Origin: an uncultured Paracoccaceae bacterium
GTDB lineage: Bacteria; Pseudomonadota; Alphaproteobacteria; Rhodobacterales; Rhodobacteraceae
Reading direction: 5' to 3'
DNA: 64,000 nucleotides
NCBI GenBank assembly: GCA_947496605.1
Contig: CANMDF010000001.1
Coordinates: forward strand, 248,001 to 312,000
Part shown: positions 40,838 to 52,090 of the stretch, in pieces
Numbering within the stretch: position 1 is the stretch's first letter
How the letters are laid out: each line of letters opens with the position of its first letter
Translations under genes and position numbers: made by a program
The notes under the pieces: model-generated
Seen by the model: the letters and a program-made list of their open reading frames with translations, nothing else
Told to the model about the DNA's origin: nothing
Databases searched by the model: none

Positions 40838-43402
40838 ATGGACACGTATAAGAAGGTCAAACAAACAGGACTGGGTCCAAATCCCGTGTTACGCTTTCTT
40901 CTATCGCTTCTTGGTGGTCTTTTTACGCTGCTGACGCTTGGCGCCGTTATGGGCGCCCTCGCCATTGGTGGCGTGCTTTATTTGTATGGGCGTGACTTGC
41001 CCAGTTATGAAACGCTTTCGCAGTATACCCCTAAGACGATTAGCCGAATTTACTCAGGTGAAGGTCAGATCATTGACGAATTCGCTGTTGAACGTCGTTT
41101 GTTCACGCCGGCTGAGGAAATCCCGGACATCGTCAAACAGGCGTTTATTTCGGCTGAGGACAAGAATTTTTACGAACACGCGGGCTTTGATGCGGTTGGT
41201 ATGGCATCCGCTTTTGTTGATGCTGTGCAATCACGCGGCGAAAATGTGCGTGGTGCGTCGACGATCACACAGCAGGTGATGAAGAACTTTCTGCTGGATG
41301 GATCCCGGTCTGCCGAGCGTAAGATCAAAGAGATTATCTTGGCTGTGCGTATCGAAGGCGCGATGCCGAAAGAGCGTATCCTCGAGCTTTACCTCAATGA
41401 GATTTTTCTAGGCCAGAACAGCTTTGGCGTGACGGCTGCCGCGCTGACCTATTTTAACAAACCACTGACCGAGCTAAGCGCGGGCGAGGCGGCCTATCTG
41501 GCGTCTTTGCCAAAATCACCCAGCAACCGCCACCCGGTCCGTGATCGCGAAACGGCTGTCTTTTGGCGCAACAACACGCTGCGCGAGATGTTTGAGAACG
41601 GTTATATCGATCAAGTGACCTATGACATTGAGCGCGAAGCGCCATTGTTGTCGGTCCAAGGTGGCGACTTTGATAGTTTCCGAGAAAGCCTACCGGATCG
41701 TGATTACTTTACTGATGAAATCCGCCGTCAGCTGAGCCAAAACTTTGGTGAAGAAGAGTTTTTCTCAGGTGGTCTGTCTATTCGTGCTACGGTTGATCCC
41801 GAATTGCAGGTTACTGCGCGTCACGCGTTGCAGCGCCAGTTAGAGCAATACGACCGCGAACAAGGGATCTGGCGTGGTACTGGTGAAGTCATCCCCGAAG
41901 ATGCGTTGGGTAATGCGGAAGCCTGGCGTGCGGCCTTGGCCAGCACGAAAGTGCCACGCGATGTCGATTTGGACGGGCAATGGTATCCTGCTGTCATTCT
42001 TGATGTGGCCGAAAATACCCTGACCATCGGTATCGAAGGCGTTCAGGAAACCGAAGCCGAACCTTTTGTCGTGCCGCGCGTTGATATTCGCTGGCTGGTC
42101 GGTGACTTCTTTGACAACTACACAGCCGGTGACGTGGTCCATGTGCGCCGTCTTTTGGATGGTGATGGCAATTTTGAGCGTTGGTCCTTGCGCCAAGTGC
42201 CAGAAGTGCAGGGCGGCTTTATGGCGATGGACGTCAACACAGGCCGTGTGATCGCCATGCAGGGTGGCTTCAGTTACCAGCATTCGGTATTTAACCGCGC
42301 CACACAGGCACAACGCCAGCCGGGGTCTTCGTTCAAGCCATTTGTTTATGCGGCTGCTTTGGACAGTGGGTATTCACCGGCCACGATCATTGTGGATGCG
42401 CCAATCACGATCAACACGCCGCAGGGTACATGGCGTCCGCGCAACTCTTCGAACCAGTTCTACGGCCCCACACCGATGCGCACCGGGATTGAGCGGTCGC
42501 GGAACCTGATGACGATCCGTTTGGCGCAAGAGATCAGCATTGATACGGTCGGTCGCTACGCGGAACGCTTTGGTGTTTATGAAGATATGAACCGCGTTCT
42601 TGCAGCCTCGCTTGGGTCGGACGAGACGACATTGTTCAAGATGGTTGCTGCTTATGCGATGTTTGCCAACGGGGGCGAGCGGGTTGAGCCAACTTTGGTG
42701 GACCGGGTGCAAGATCGCTACGGGCACACGGTTTATCGTCATGATCAGCGCACCTGCCTCGATTGTGACCAAACAAATCTGCCAGAGGGCGACGCACCCC
42801 GCATTATGACCAACCGCGACCGTGTCATGAATGAAATCACCGCTTATCAGCTAACATCCATGATGCAGGGCGTGGTTGAGCGCGGCACGGCCAGCAGCAC
42901 AGTGAACCTGTCTGTGCCGATTGCCGGGAAGACGGGTACGACGAACGACGCCAAAGACGTTTGGTTTGTTGGTTTTTCCTCCAACATCGTAGCGGGCTGT
43001 TATATCGGCTACGACACACCCCGCGGGTTGGGTCGCGGTGCTTCTGGTGGCGGTTTTTGTGGCCCTGTCTTCAACAGCTTTATGACAGAAGCGATTGATA
43101 AGTACGGATCAGGGTCATTTCGTGTCCCGTCTGAATGTCAGTTCATCAACATTGACCGCTTCAGCGGGTCGCGTTTGCCCGCAGATGCGTCGGGCGACAA
43201 TGTCGTCCGCGAGTGTTTCCGCCCGGGCGAAGAACCAATCTTTGGCATTATGTTCGATGGTGGTTTCGCGATGGCTGCCGATTTGCCATTGTTTGAAGAA
43301 GCCCGCGGTGCGCAGCGACAGGTCACTACGTCAACCGGCGAGACCGCAACGGTTGGTGACAAAGCGACATTTGGCACGCTTTCGACGGGTGGTCTTTACT
43401 AG
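40838..43402 (+). CDS. mrcA: Penicillin-binding protein 1A (bifunctional transglycosylase/transpeptidase)
   Basis: Class A PBP of 854 residues. After an N-terminal membrane anchor, the GT51 domain has [13 protein letters not shown] (catalytic Glu), [26 protein letters not shown] and [11 protein letters not shown]. The transpeptidase domain has the active SxxK with S497 and K500 (GSSFKPFVY), SRN in IERSRNLM, and KTGTTND. An OB-like insert between the domains (about residues 320-430) is as in PBP1A. It polymerises and crosslinks peptidoglycan. It follows an amidase gene. Confidence 0.96.
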   Translation: MDTYKKVKQTGLGPNPVLRFLLSLLGGLFTLLTLGAVMGALAIGGVLYLYGRDLPSYETLSQYTPKTISRIYSGEGQIIDEFAVERRLFTPAEEIPDIVKQAFISAEDKNFYEHAGFDAVGMASAFVDAVQSRGENVRGASTITQQVMKNFLLDGSRSAERKIKEIILAVRIEGAMPKERILELYLNEIFLGQNSFGVTAAALTYFNKPLTELSAGEAAYLASLPKSPSNRHPVRDRETAVFWRNNTLREMFENGYIDQVTYDIEREAPLLSVQGGDFDSFRESLPDRDYFTDEIRRQLSQNFGEEEFFSGGLSIRATVDPELQVTARHALQRQLEQYDREQGIWRGTGEVIPEDALGNAEAWRAALASTKVPRDVDLDGQWYPAVILDVAENTLTIGIEGVQETEAEPFVVPRVDIRWLVGDFFDNYTAGDVVHVRRLLDGDGNFERWSLRQVPEVQGGFMAMDVNTGRVIAMQGGFSYQHSVFNRATQAQRQPGSSFKPFVYAAALDSGYSPATIIVDAPITINTPQGTWRPRNSSNQFYGPTPMRTGIERSRNLMTIRLAQEISIDTVGRYAERFGVYEDMNRVLAASLGSDETTLFKMVAAYAMFANGGERVEPTLVDRVQDRYGHTVYRHDQRTCLDCDQTNLPEGDAPRIMTNRDRVMNEITAYQLTSMMQGVVERGTASSTVNLSVPIAGKTGTTNDAKDVWFVGFSSNIVAGCYIGYDTPRGLGRGASGGGFCGPVFNSFMTEAIDKYGSGSFRVPSECQFINIDRFSGSRLPADASGDNVVRECFRPGEEPIFGIMFDGGFAMAADLPLFEEARGAQRQVTTSTGETATVGDKATFGTLSTGGLY

Positions 43403-43479
43403 GTGCTTGCGCTTGTGGCGCGTCTGCGGGCGCGTTAAGACCAATCCACGATTTACCCTCGACCAAAGACAGGTGCACC

Positions 43480-44604
43480 ATGCGCGCGGAAATGCAAAAC
43501 ACGATAGAAGCGATTGAAAAGTCGCTTGGCTTGCTGGCGCAACGCATGGACCGTGAAACAGCGCCGCATCGCCTGGAAGAATTCAATGCACGCGTCGAAG
43601 ACCCCACCCTTTGGGATGATCCTGAGGCTGCGCAGAAATTGATGCGCGACCGCCAGCTATTGGTTGATGCCATGGCCAGCTACGACAGCATCCAGCAAGA
43701 GCTATCGGACAATATTGAGTTGATCGAGTTGGGCGAGATGGAAGACGACGCTGAGGTCGTTGCCGAGGCCGAAGCGGCGCTGACAACATTAGCTGCGAAA
43801 GCCGCTAAGAAAGAACTCGAGGCATTGCTAGATGGCGAGGCCGACGGCAATGATACCTTCTTAGAGATCAACGCGGGTGCTGGCGGCACTGAATCATGTG
43901 ATTGGGCCAATATGCTGGCGCGGATGTATGTCCGTTGGGCCGAAAAGAAGGGCTATAAGGTTGAACTGCAATCCGAACAGTCCGGCGATGAGGCCGGCAT
44001 CAAATCTGCCTCTTACAAGATCAGCGGACATAATGCCTATGGCTGGCTAAAGTCTGAAAGTGGCGTGCATCGTTTGGTGCGCATTTCGCCTTTTGACAGC
44101 GCCGCCAAGCGCCATACGTCCTTTACGTCTGTGAAGGTATATCCAGTCGTGGACGATAATATCGAAATTGAAGTGAACCCTTCTGATATTCGCCTTGATA
44201 CCTACCGGTCGTCTGGTGCCGGTGGTCAGCACGTGAACACCACGGATTCCGCAGTCAGGATTACGCACCATCCTACGGGCATTGTGGTGACCAGTTCTGA
44301 AAAATCCCAACACCAGAACCGCGATATCGCGATGAAAGCACTCAAGTCGCGGCTATATCAGATGGAACTGGACAAACGATCCACGCTTGTCAACGAGGCG
44401 CATGAGAACGCGGGCGATGCCGGTTGGGGCAATCAAATCAGATCTTATGTCTTGCAGCCTTACCAGATGGTCAAAGACTTGCGGACAAGTTTTGAAACCT
44501 CCGACACCAAGGGTGTCTTGGATGGCGATCTGGACGGATTGATGGCGGCAACGCTGGCGATGGATATGTCCGGCAAAGGGCGCGACGCGGCAAACGCAGA
44601 CTAA
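43480..44604 (+). CDS. prfB: Peptide chain release factor 2
   Basis: Releases peptides at UGA and UAA. The 374-residue protein has the codon-recognition SPF tripeptide at residues 203-205 ([13 protein letters not shown]) and the catalytic GGQ at 248-250 ([10 protein letters not shown]). The reading frame is continuous from the start, with no in-frame UGA near codon 25, so the programmed +1 frameshift of E. coli prfB is absent. It lies 77 bp after mrcA on the same strand. Confidence 0.96.
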   Translation: MRAEMQNTIEAIEKSLGLLAQRMDRETAPHRLEEFNARVEDPTLWDDPEAAQKLMRDRQLLVDAMASYDSIQQELSDNIELIELGEMEDDAEVVAEAEAALTTLAAKAAKKELEALLDGEADGNDTFLEINAGAGGTESCDWANMLARMYVRWAEKKGYKVELQSEQSGDEAGIKSASYKISGHNAYGWLKSESGVHRLVRISPFDSAAKRHTSFTSVKVYPVVDDNIEIEVNPSDIRLDTYRSSGAGGQHVNTTDSAVRITHHPTGIVVTSSEKSQHQNRDIAMKALKSRLYQMELDKRSTLVNEAHENAGDAGWGNQIRSYVLQPYQMVKDLRTSFETSDTKGVLDGDLDGLMAATLAMDMSGKGRDAANAD

Positions 44605-44648
44605 TCACGACCCTTGCCAAAGACGCGATCTTAGGGCGATGATACCCT

Positions 44649-45425
44649 ATGGCTGTGACTGACAACACGATGAGTGGTGGTGCTGAAAAGCTGGATGTTT
44701 TGCATCTAGGCCTGTCAGATATTTCCGCGAGCCTGCGTGCGGGCCTGCGTGATTTTCGCCGTGCACCTCAGTTTGGGCTATTCTTTAGTGCGGTATACGT
44801 CATCGGCGGGTTCCTGATGTTATGGGTTGGGGCAGGTCATGTCACATGGACCTTGGCGACGTCTTTGGGATTTCCCTTGTTGGCACCTTTCGCCGCGGCG
44901 GGGCTTTATGAGGTTAGTCGACGGTTAGAGCAGGGCGAACCGTTGGAATGGCGCAGCGTCTTGGGTATCGTTTGGAATGAACGGACGCGCCAGTTGCCTT
45001 GGCTGGGGGCCATTATTGTCATCTATTTTCTGTTCTGGACGTTCTTGGCCCATATGATCTTTGCGCTGTTCATGGGGCTTTCAACGATGACGAATGTCAG
45101 CGAAAGCTATGATGTGTTTTTGACCCCGAATGGCCTGACAATGATCGCTGTTGAACTTGGGGTAGGGGCTGTGTTGGCCTTTGTTCTTTTCTCGATGACG
45201 GTTGTCAGTCTGCCTTTGGTCCTGCACCGCGAAGTTGATTTCGTGACCGCCATGCTGACCAGCATCAAGGTCGTGCGCGAAAATCTGTTTGTCATGCTGA
45301 TTTGGGCGAGTTTCATCGCAGTGATGTCACTGCTTGCGCTGCTACCATGGTTCTTGGGGCTTATGGTGGTCTTGCCCATCTTGGGGCATGCGACATGGCA
45401 TTTGTACCGGCGGGCATTAGCCTGA
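44649..45425 (+). CDS. DUF2189 integral membrane protein
   Basis: A 258-residue protein with six or so hydrophobic helices matching DUF2189: GLRDFRRAPQFGLFFSAVYVIGG near the start, GFPLLAPFAAAGLYEVSRRLEQGEPLEW, and a C-terminal pair of long helices. The function of the family is not established; it resembles cytochrome c oxidase-type membrane bundles only in general topology. It is 44 bp downstream of prfB. Confidence 0.82.
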   Translation: MAVTDNTMSGGAEKLDVLHLGLSDISASLRAGLRDFRRAPQFGLFFSAVYVIGGFLMLWVGAGHVTWTLATSLGFPLLAPFAAAGLYEVSRRLEQGEPLEWRSVLGIVWNERTRQLPWLGAIIVIYFLFWTFLAHMIFALFMGLSTMTNVSESYDVFLTPNGLTMIAVELGVGAVLAFVLFSMTVVSLPLVLHREVDFVTAMLTSIKVVRENLFVMLIWASFIAVMSLLALLPWFLGLMVVLPILGHATWHLYRRALA

Positions 45426-45434
45426 ATGCAAAAA

Positions 45435-45454
45435 GGGCGCCCCAAAGGACGCCC
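45435..45454 (-). terminator. Terminator after bactofilin gene
   Basis: On the minus strand, GGGCGTCC pairs with GGGCGCCC (one G-U pair) across a 4-nt loop, followed by TTTTTGC. It ends the M23 peptidase-bactofilin transcript; the plus-strand neighbour gene ends just before it. Confidence 0.75.
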
Positions 45455-45475
45455 CACGCAATGTGTCCGAAGAGC

Positions 45476-45958
45476 TTAAGACTTCGTGTCTGTTGGCATC
45501 TTCTTAGAGCCTGTTGCCAGCGGGTCGTCTTGACGCTGAACCGAGCCCTCAAAATGCGCGCCGCTTTCGATCGCGATTGTCTTATGGATGATATCACCCT
45601 CAACACGTGCAGTGGATGTGAGGCGTACCTTAAGGCCGCGTACACGGCCCACGATGCGGCCGTTTACAACAACGTCGTCTGCTACGACTTCGCCCTTTAC
45701 GGTAGCACCTTCGCCAACGGTCAGCAGATGCGCACGGATATCACCCTCAACCTGACCTTCGACTTGGATGTCGCCTGATGTCTTAAGGTTGCCAGTGATC
45801 AGCAGATCAGAGGATAGCATTGACGGCGCTGGCTTTGCTTTGGGCGTTGCAGATGCCTTGAAATCAGAACCTGCGGGCTTTGCAGCGTCTGTGCCTTTGG
45901 CCGTGTCAGTATCGGACGCATTTGGTCCGGGTTCGTTGATCTTGGATTTAGAAAACAT
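45476..45958 (-). CDS. Bactofilin
   Basis: A 160-residue cytoskeletal protein. A Ser/Pro/Ala/Lys-rich N-terminal tail (1-45) precedes the bactofilin beta-helix core: LITGNLKTSGDIQVEGQVEGDI, GEGATVKGEVVADDVVVNGRIVG, and STARVEGDIIHKTIAIESGAHFEGSV, a repeating hexad-like beta pattern. Bactofilins self-assemble into filaments that position cell-wall enzymes. Its start overlaps the end of the M23 peptidase gene by 11 nt, the common peptidase-bactofilin pairing. Confidence 0.93.
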   Translation of the reverse strand: MFSKSKINEPGPNASDTDTAKGTDAAKPAGSDFKASATPKAKPAPSMLSSDLLITGNLKTSGDIQVEGQVEGDIRAHLLTVGEGATVKGEVVADDVVVNGRIVGRVRGLKVRLTSTARVEGDIIHKTIAIESGAHFEGSVQRQDDPLATGSKKMPTDTKS

Positions 45959-47255
45959 CTTGTCCAGCTCTTATATAAATCATGGGATTAACGGGGTTGC
46001 CGTTTACACGGACCTCGTAGTGAAGGTGGGGCCCGGTCGAACGACCAGAGTTACCCATAGCACCAATTCGTTCGCCACGCGAGACCCTTTGGCCAACACG
46101 TACATCCATAGAGTTAAGATGCGCATAACGTGTTTCAATGCCAAAGTCGTGGCGGATCTTTATCAAGCGTCCATAGCCCGAGGACCAGCCCGCGTGGCTG
46201 ATGACACCATCGGCGGTGGCATAAATTGGTGTGCCGATTGGACCAGCAAAATCAGTACCTGCATGTAACCGTCCCCAGCGTGGTCCAAAGCCAGAGGTAT
46301 AACGAAAGTTTGCTTTCACCGGAATTGAGAAGGGCGCCTTTTCTGCGGCGATCCGGTAAAGGTTGATACGATCCATTGCCGTTAGGATCGCATTTGCACG
46401 CAAGGCATCCGGGTCAGGATCGCCACCGCGTGTTGAGAACTGGATAGGGGTCAGCGGACCGCCAGTGCCAGAATACCCGCGCCGTACCTGACTGATCAGA
46501 TTGTCGGGGTTCATGCCTGCGGCGCGAAACATCTCATCCAGTGGTTCGACCGAGACAAGCATGGCCTCTTCGAGTTGGCGGAAAATCTGATCGTTGCGTT
46601 CTTGCAAGAGGCGCAGCTCTAGCTGCATTTCCTGCGCTTGATCGATGGCAAATTCAGCATCGGCTGCGATTTGGTCGCGTTCAGATGCGGTGTCCGCAAG
46701 GGCCGTCGCCAGCAGTCCAACCGTGCCTGCTGCATCATCGCTAATTGACGCTGACCCTTCATCGACGTTCTCAGAAGATAGCACTGCGACCTGGCGGCGT
46801 GCCTCTTCGCGGGCACGCATGGTGTCACGCAAAGTTGCTTGGACGACCTCCAGTCCGGTTTCCAGTTCGCGGCGCTTTTCCTCGGTCCGTAGCAGTTCGG
46901 TTTGCATGATCGAGATCTGTTGTAGCGCAGAATTAAATCGTTCTTGTGCGGCCAATGCCTCAACCGCACGGGCATCGCGTTCCGAAGAAAGGGCATTCAG
47001 CCTTTGCTCATAGGTCAGCTGATCGCGCTGCGCTTGGGCGCGGAAGTTACCGGCGCCGATGCTGTCCATCAACAAGATCGCGGTGGCGATGATGGTCCAA
47101 GCCACAACGATAATACTGCCTGTCCAACCCACAAGCTGGGTTTCGGACGTCAGGCGAATAAAACGGGTTTCGCTGTCCGAGCGCAGGAACAGACGTCTTT
47201 CGGGAAAGAACCGTTCCAATACCGCATGAATACGTGCTGTCAGTCGTGATCTCAC
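45948..47255 (-). CDS. M23 (LytM) family peptidoglycan endopeptidase with coiled coil
   Basis: A 435-residue inner-membrane-anchored protein. One membrane helix at about residues 42-65 is followed by a long periplasmic coiled coil (about 70-230, rich in Glu, Arg and Ala) and a C-terminal M23 domain with SGFGPRWGRLHAGTDFAG (zinc His and Asp) and GRSTGPHLHYEV (HLH). These residues are intact, so it should be an active endopeptidase. The start is GTG at 47255. It overlaps the bactofilin gene downstream and is likely the wall enzyme organised by the bactofilin filament. Confidence 0.9.
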   Translation of the reverse strand: MRSRLTARIHAVLERFFPERRLFLRSDSETRFIRLTSETQLVGWTGSIIVVAWTIIATAILLMDSIGAGNFRAQAQRDQLTYEQRLNALSSERDARAVEALAAQERFNSALQQISIMQTELLRTEEKRRELETGLEVVQATLRDTMRAREEARRQVAVLSSENVDEGSASISDDAAGTVGLLATALADTASERDQIAADAEFAIDQAQEMQLELRLLQERNDQIFRQLEEAMLVSVEPLDEMFRAAGMNPDNLISQVRRGYSGTGGPLTPIQFSTRGGDPDPDALRANAILTAMDRINLYRIAAEKAPFSIPVKANFRYTSGFGPRWGRLHAGTDFAGPIGTPIYATADGVISHAGWSSGYGRLIKIRHDFGIETRYAHLNSMDVRVGQRVSRGERIGAMGNSGRSTGPHLHYEVRVNGNPVNPMIYIRAGQDVF

Positions 47256-47404
47256 AGTGCGAATGTCCTGTCCCGTTGCCTGTCGCCGGTGCCCACCCGG
47301 ATTTGTCTTGGTCCCGTTTAAGTGCCCCAGCGCCTGCCTGCAAGAAATTTGCGGGTTTTTTGTGCAAAGATCCTGCGTTTATTGGCTGCTGGGCGGGGAA
47401 TTGC

Positions 47405-48238
47405 CTATTTGGTGGATGCCCCGGCTGCCGCCTGCGTCGTACCTGCCAAAGGCCAATAGAAATCTGGCGGTATCCCTGCCTCGGCGCGCTTTTCTTCGTT
47501 AAAGGGTGGCTTGAGGTTACCATGGAAATATTTGCGGACCAGATCATGGAACACGCCAGTGGGGTCTAGGTCGTGTCGCCCGCACAAGAAGTGGAACCAT
47601 TTTGAACCATAGGCGACGTGATGCACCTCTTCCGCATAGATCACCTCAAGTGCTTCGACGGCCTGAGGCAGTTTGGCTTGTTTGAAAATCTTGATCATGC
47701 CCGGTGTGACATCAAGGCCGCGGGCCTCAAGCACCATTGGCACAACGGCCAATCGCCCCATCAGGTCATCCGCGGTATCTTCTGCGGCACGCCACATGCC
47801 AGCATGGGCTGGAAGAGCGCCATAGTAGCTATCCATCGCTTCAAGGCAGTCGCACATCAGGTTGAAATGTTTAGATTCTTCGTCGGCCGATTTGACCCAA
47901 TCATCATAATAACCCAGTGGCAATTTCGTGTCGGAAAACCGCGCAATGATGTCCCAATGCAGATCAACGGCGTTCAATTCGATATGGGCAACGGCGTGCA
48001 GCAAGGCGATCTGTCCCGCGGTCGTGCCGGGCTTGCGGTGTGGCACATCCCGCGGATGCAGCAGTTCGGGCTTTTCCGGACGCGCGGGCCGGATAGGTGG
48101 TTTGGACCTGCCTATCTCAACCGTCTCTCCAGCCAGTCGGGCGACCTGCCATTGGGCTGCGTATTTGCGCGAGAGCGCTGTCTTTTCACGACCGTCAGCA
48201 GTTGCCAGCACCGCGACGGCCATTTCTGTCAGGGTCAC
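47405..48238 (-). CDS. DUF455 ferritin-like family protein
   Basis: A 277-residue helical protein of the DUF455 family. Carboxylate/histidine motifs typical of ferritin-like di-metal sites appear: AVAHIELNAVDLHWD, DEESKHFNLMC and IYAEEVHHVAYG, each supplying Glu and His. In some relatives it is annotated as a rhamnosyltransferase-like gene, but no glycosyltransferase motif is seen. It starts at GTG 48238, overlapping the bcp stop by 4 nt, which suggests an oxidative-stress-related unit. Confidence 0.85.
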   Translation of the reverse strand: MTLTEMAVAVLATADGREKTALSRKYAAQWQVARLAGETVEIGRSKPPIRPARPEKPELLHPRDVPHRKPGTTAGQIALLHAVAHIELNAVDLHWDIIARFSDTKLPLGYYDDWVKSADEESKHFNLMCDCLEAMDSYYGALPAHAGMWRAAEDTADDLMGRLAVVPMVLEARGLDVTPGMIKIFKQAKLPQAVEALEVIYAEEVHHVAYGSKWFHFLCGRHDLDPTGVFHDLVRKYFHGNLKPPFNEEKRAEAGIPPDFYWPLAGTTQAAAGASTK

Positions 48239-48702
48239 AGGTCACGCACCGCTTCAAGGACCGCTTCGACGTGGCCGGGCACGCGGACCTTGCGCCAAGC
48301 CTGCGCGATTTTGCCGTCAGCACCGATCAGATAGGTTGCGCGTTCGATCCCCATGTAGGTTTTGCCATACATGCTTTTTTCCACCCAAGTGCCATAGCGT
48401 TCGCAGACGTCGCCATCCTCGTCAGACAAAAGAGCGATCTTCAGCTCATGTTTGGCTACAAATTTATCGTGCTTCCTAATGCTATCCTTAGACACCCCGA
48501 GGATCACGGTATCTAAAGCCGCAAACTCTGCGACACTTTCGGTGAAACCGATCGCTTCTTTTGTGCAACCGGGGGTGTCATCTTTGGGGTAGAAATAAAG
48601 GACGACCTTCTTGCCCGCAAAATCAGACAGGTTCACCATTTCGCCACCATCACGGGGCAAGCTGATGTCTGGGGCTTTGTCGCCTACGGCTGGTTGGGTC
48701 AT
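48235..48702 (-). CDS. bcp: Thiol peroxidase Bcp (peroxiredoxin)
   Basis: A 155-residue peroxiredoxin that reduces hydroperoxides. The peroxidatic cysteine is C46 in YPKDDTPGCTKEA. The resolving cysteine that E. coli Bcp has five residues later is absent; the only other cysteine is C99. It may therefore act as a 1-Cys enzyme or use C99. It is translationally coupled to the DUF455 gene. Confidence 0.92.
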   Translation of the reverse strand: MTQPAVGDKAPDISLPRDGGEMVNLSDFAGKKVVLYFYPKDDTPGCTKEAIGFTESVAEFAALDTVILGVSKDSIRKHDKFVAKHELKIALLSDEDGDVCERYGTWVEKSMYGKTYMGIERATYLIGADGKIAQAWRKVRVPGHVEAVLEAVRDL

Positions 48703-48802
48703 GATATGGTCCTTCGTGAGAATTCATTTCTTGGTTTTGTTTTAGTTCGCAAAAGGCAAAGATAAAGACCTAAGGCGCGAATGCGCGTAGGCATAGGCCA
48801 AG

Positions 48803-51800
48803 ATGACCGAAGAGACCGATCCCCCGGAACAAACACCCGAGCGCAAGCCCGGCATGCGCCCTTGGGTGTTTTGGCTGCGTGCGGCTTTTGTGGTGTGTTT
48901 GCTGCCTTTGGTCTTTTTGGCAGCAGCGGCAGTGATGATCATTGATCGCGACATCACGGCCCCCAGCTGGATCACCGAACGTATTGAAGATCGCGCTGGC
49001 GATGTCCTCGAGGGGGCGACCCTTGAATTTGGCGCGATCACAGTACGGATTGGCCGCGATTTACATCCGACAGTGCGTCTTGTTGATACAAGACTGATCG
49101 ATGCGGGCGGTTTGACACTCAGCCGTGTTCCGATCGTAGAAGGTGTCATGTCCCCGCGTGGATTGATCTTGCAGCAAGATGTCCTGATGCAGAACGTCCG
49201 ATTGATTGGTGCGCAGATTAATCTGCGTCGCGCACGCGATGGATCGGTGTCTTTTGCATTAACCACAGGCGGGAATGATTTGGGGCAGGCACGGTCGTTG
49301 CCCGAACTGCTGGAGCAGTTTGACCAAGTTTTTGAACGACCCGCACTTGAGGCATTGGAAACCGTTCGCGCGGACGGGTTGATCGTGAACTTTGATGACG
49401 CCCGCGCGGGACGCAGCTGGATTGTGGATGGTGGCGCCGTGTCGCTTGATCTGCGCGGCGATGAGACCGCAATTCGGGGTAACTTTTCGCTTTTGTCCGG
49501 AGGGGCGGATGTCACGAATGTCAGCCTGACTTATGCAAGTCCCAGAGGAAGCCGTGCAGCTGAGGTTGGCCTGAACCTCGGCAATGCGCAGGCGCGGGAC
49601 ATTGCGGCACAATCGGCAGCGCTCAGGTGGTTGCAAGGGGTCGATGCGCCAATCACGGCGTCTTTGCGCACGCAATTGGATGATACAGGCGCATTGGGGC
49701 CCTTAAATGCAACTTTGGAAATCGGGCAGGGCGTTTTGCAGCCCAATCCGGGGACACAACCAATCGCTTTTGATGATGCAAAGGCCTATTTCACCTATGA
49801 TCCGCAGCGCGACAGTATCAGCTTTAGCGAGCTGAGTTTGGCTACGGAATGGGGCAGTCTCCGCGCCGATGGGGATGCATATCTGCGCGAGTTCAGGGAT
49901 GGATTGCCGAATGCCCTACTGGCCCAATTTCAGTTCCGCGATGTCGCCCTGAACCCGCCGGGTTTCTTTGATACACCTCCTCAGGTACCGCAGGCGGCTG
50001 TCGACATACGACTACGGTTCGACCCGTTCTCGGTTGAAATCGGGCAGGCTGTGATGATTGACGGTGATACCCGGCTAAGTGCTGACGGCATAATTGCTGC
50101 GACTGACGCTGGATGGCAGGTGTCGCTTGATACACATATCGACAGCATTGCACCTGAACAGTTCGTTTCCTTTTGGCCGTTGTCTATGAAGCCACGCACA
50201 CGCGCGTGGTTTGCAAATAATATGACCCAGGGACGCTTGATCAACGTCGATGCCGGTTTCCGCATCGCACCTGAGCGCGCGGGCCAATTCGCATTGGGTT
50301 TTGAATTCGCTGACAACACTATAAAGTTTCTGCGCGATATCCCCCCGATTACACAAGCCAAAGGGGCTGCAAGTATCGAAGACAGTCGTTTTGTTGTCAG
50401 TTTGGATTCGGGCGTCGTCAATGCGCCACAAGGTGGGCCAATGCAGTTAGCGGGATCGGATTTCACAATTGTGGATCTTGCCCTTGATCCGTCACCTGCG
50501 ATCTTAAATCTAAAGATCGACAGCACATTGACGGCGGCTTTGTCGATCCTGAACCAAAAGCCGTTTGAATATATGGACAAGGCAAATCTGCCAGTGACGC
50601 TTGGTGATGGTCGAGCGCTTACACAAGGCCAGATTACGTGGCCGTTAGAGCCTGCACCGCCACCTGACAGCATTACGTTTGATATGCGCTCGGAGCTGCG
50701 CAATGTTCGCAGCAACACCTTGCTCGCAGATCGTAGCTTTGCGGCGCCACGGTTGCAGGTGATTGTCGACAAACAAGGCATCAATATCGCGGGTCCGGTA
50801 AGGGTCGGTGACGTGGCGGCTATTGGGGCATGGGACCAGCGTTTCGGCGATCCGTCGCGCCCCGGCAGCCGGGTTGAAGCCGATGTGGCGTTGTCGCAGG
50901 CATTCTTGGACGAGTTTGGGATCGCTTTGCCTCCGGGGACAATAGGCGGGAATGGAACCGGGCAACTTTCTGTTGATTTTCAGGCAGATGTGGCACCGGC
51001 CTTTCGTCTGAGTTCAGACCTCGTTGGGGTCACAGTCGGGATTCCTGCCGTGGGATGGTCAAAGCCTGCAAGGACAGCGGGAAATCTTTTGGTATCGGGC
51101 ACCTTGGGTGATGTGCCCTCAATCGAGACCTTAGAGATTGGGGGTGGGGGGTTGCAGGCGGCAGGTCAGATTGATCTGAATGCGGACGGTCAGTTGCAGG
51201 CGGCCCGGTTTTCGCAGCTACGTGTCGGTAATTGGTTCAATGCGCCGATTACCCTGCGCGGGCAGGGCGCGGGCGCACCGTTGGCGGTTGAAATATCGGG
51301 CGGGTCACTTGATCTCCGCAATGCGCAGTTTGGTGCAGGCCAAGGCAACGGCGGGCCTGTCACAATTGCTTTGGACCGGCTGCAGGTCACAGAAGGGATC
51401 GCGCTGACGAATTTCCGTGGTGATTTCCGCAGCCAGCAAGGGTTTCGCGGGCAATTCACCGGCCAGCTGAACGGCGCTTCTGATGTAGCAGGAACAGTAG
51501 CGCCGCGCGAAGGCCGATCTGCTGTGCAGTTGCGAAGCGAAGATGCCGGGGGCATTTTGCGTGCAACCGGTCTTATGCGTAATGCGGTTGGTGGGTCTGC
51601 TGATCTGACCTTGTTGCCTGCTGGTGGAGCGGGGACCTTTGAAGGGACACTACGGGTGCGCGATATTCGGGTGCGCGATGCACCGGCTATCGCGGCACTT
51701 TTGGATGCAATCAGCGTTGTCGGTTTGTTGCAGCAATTAGACGGTCAAGGTTTGGCATTTGAAGAGGTCAATGCCCGTTTCTTGCTAACACCCGACCGGG

Positions 51801-52090
51801 TCATTGTGTCAGAGGCAAGTGCGGTTGGTCCGGGGCTTGGCATTTCGGTGGATGGCATCTACACGCTCGCCAGCAAACAGATTGATCTGCAGGGCGTCGT
51901 GTCACCATTTTTCTTGGTTAACAGTATTGGGTCTTTTCTGACCCGCCGTGGTGAGGGGCTGATTGGGTTCAACTACACGATTGGGGGCACGTCTGATGCG
52001 CCACAGGTCGCTGTGAACCCGCTTTCGGCGCTGACACCGGGCATGTTCCGCGAGATCTTTCGCAGACCAGCACCGGAAATATCCCAATGA
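48803..52090 (+). CDS. AsmA/YhdP-like (DUF3971) large periplasmic protein
   Basis: A 1095-residue protein with an N-terminal membrane anchor (about 24-47, [23 protein letters not shown]) and a very long beta-rich periplasmic part. The DUF3971 region lies at about 190-500 and an AsmA_2 C-terminal region at about 950-1060 ([22 protein letters not shown] region). YhdP and relatives form hydrophobic grooves that carry phospholipids to the outer membrane, and a similar role is inferred. Its last 4 nt overlap the start of queA. Confidence 0.85.
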   Translation: MTEETDPPEQTPERKPGMRPWVFWLRAAFVVCLLPLVFLAAAAVMIIDRDITAPSWITERIEDRAGDVLEGATLEFGAITVRIGRDLHPTVRLVDTRLIDAGGLTLSRVPIVEGVMSPRGLILQQDVLMQNVRLIGAQINLRRARDGSVSFALTTGGNDLGQARSLPELLEQFDQVFERPALEALETVRADGLIVNFDDARAGRSWIVDGGAVSLDLRGDETAIRGNFSLLSGGADVTNVSLTYASPRGSRAAEVGLNLGNAQARDIAAQSAALRWLQGVDAPITASLRTQLDDTGALGPLNATLEIGQGVLQPNPGTQPIAFDDAKAYFTYDPQRDSISFSELSLATEWGSLRADGDAYLREFRDGLPNALLAQFQFRDVALNPPGFFDTPPQVPQAAVDIRLRFDPFSVEIGQAVMIDGDTRLSADGIIAATDAGWQVSLDTHIDSIAPEQFVSFWPLSMKPRTRAWFANNMTQGRLINVDAGFRIAPERAGQFALGFEFADNTIKFLRDIPPITQAKGAASIEDSRFVVSLDSGVVNAPQGGPMQLAGSDFTIVDLALDPSPAILNLKIDSTLTAALSILNQKPFEYMDKANLPVTLGDGRALTQGQITWPLEPAPPPDSITFDMRSELRNVRSNTLLADRSFAAPRLQVIVDKQGINIAGPVRVGDVAAIGAWDQRFGDPSRPGSRVEADVALSQAFLDEFGIALPPGTIGGNGTGQLSVDFQADVAPAFRLSSDLVGVTVGIPAVGWSKPARTAGNLLVSGTLGDVPSIETLEIGGGGLQAAGQIDLNADGQLQAARFSQLRVGNWFNAPITLRGQGAGAPLAVEISGGSLDLRNAQFGAGQGNGGPVTIALDRLQVTEGIALTNFRGDFRSQQGFRGQFTGQLNGASDVAGTVAPREGRSAVQLRSEDAGGILRATGLMRNAVGGSADLTLLPAGGAGTFEGTLRVRDIRVRDAPAIAALLDAISVVGLLQQLDGQGLAFEEVNARFLLTPDRVIVSEASAVGPGLGISVDGIYTLASKQIDLQGVVSPFFLVNSIGSFLTRRGEGLIGFNYTIGGTSDAPQVAVNPLSALTPGMFREIFRRPAPEISQ

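Noticed and set aside
43480..43570. Possible programmed frameshift in prfB
   Set aside because: The frame is open from the start with no in-frame TGA near codon 25, so no frameshift is needed.
48742..49515. 257-codon minus-strand ORF inside the AsmA-like gene
   Set aside because: It is a shadow of the codon bias of the large plus-strand gene, with low-complexity Ser/Arg/Thr content and no domain.
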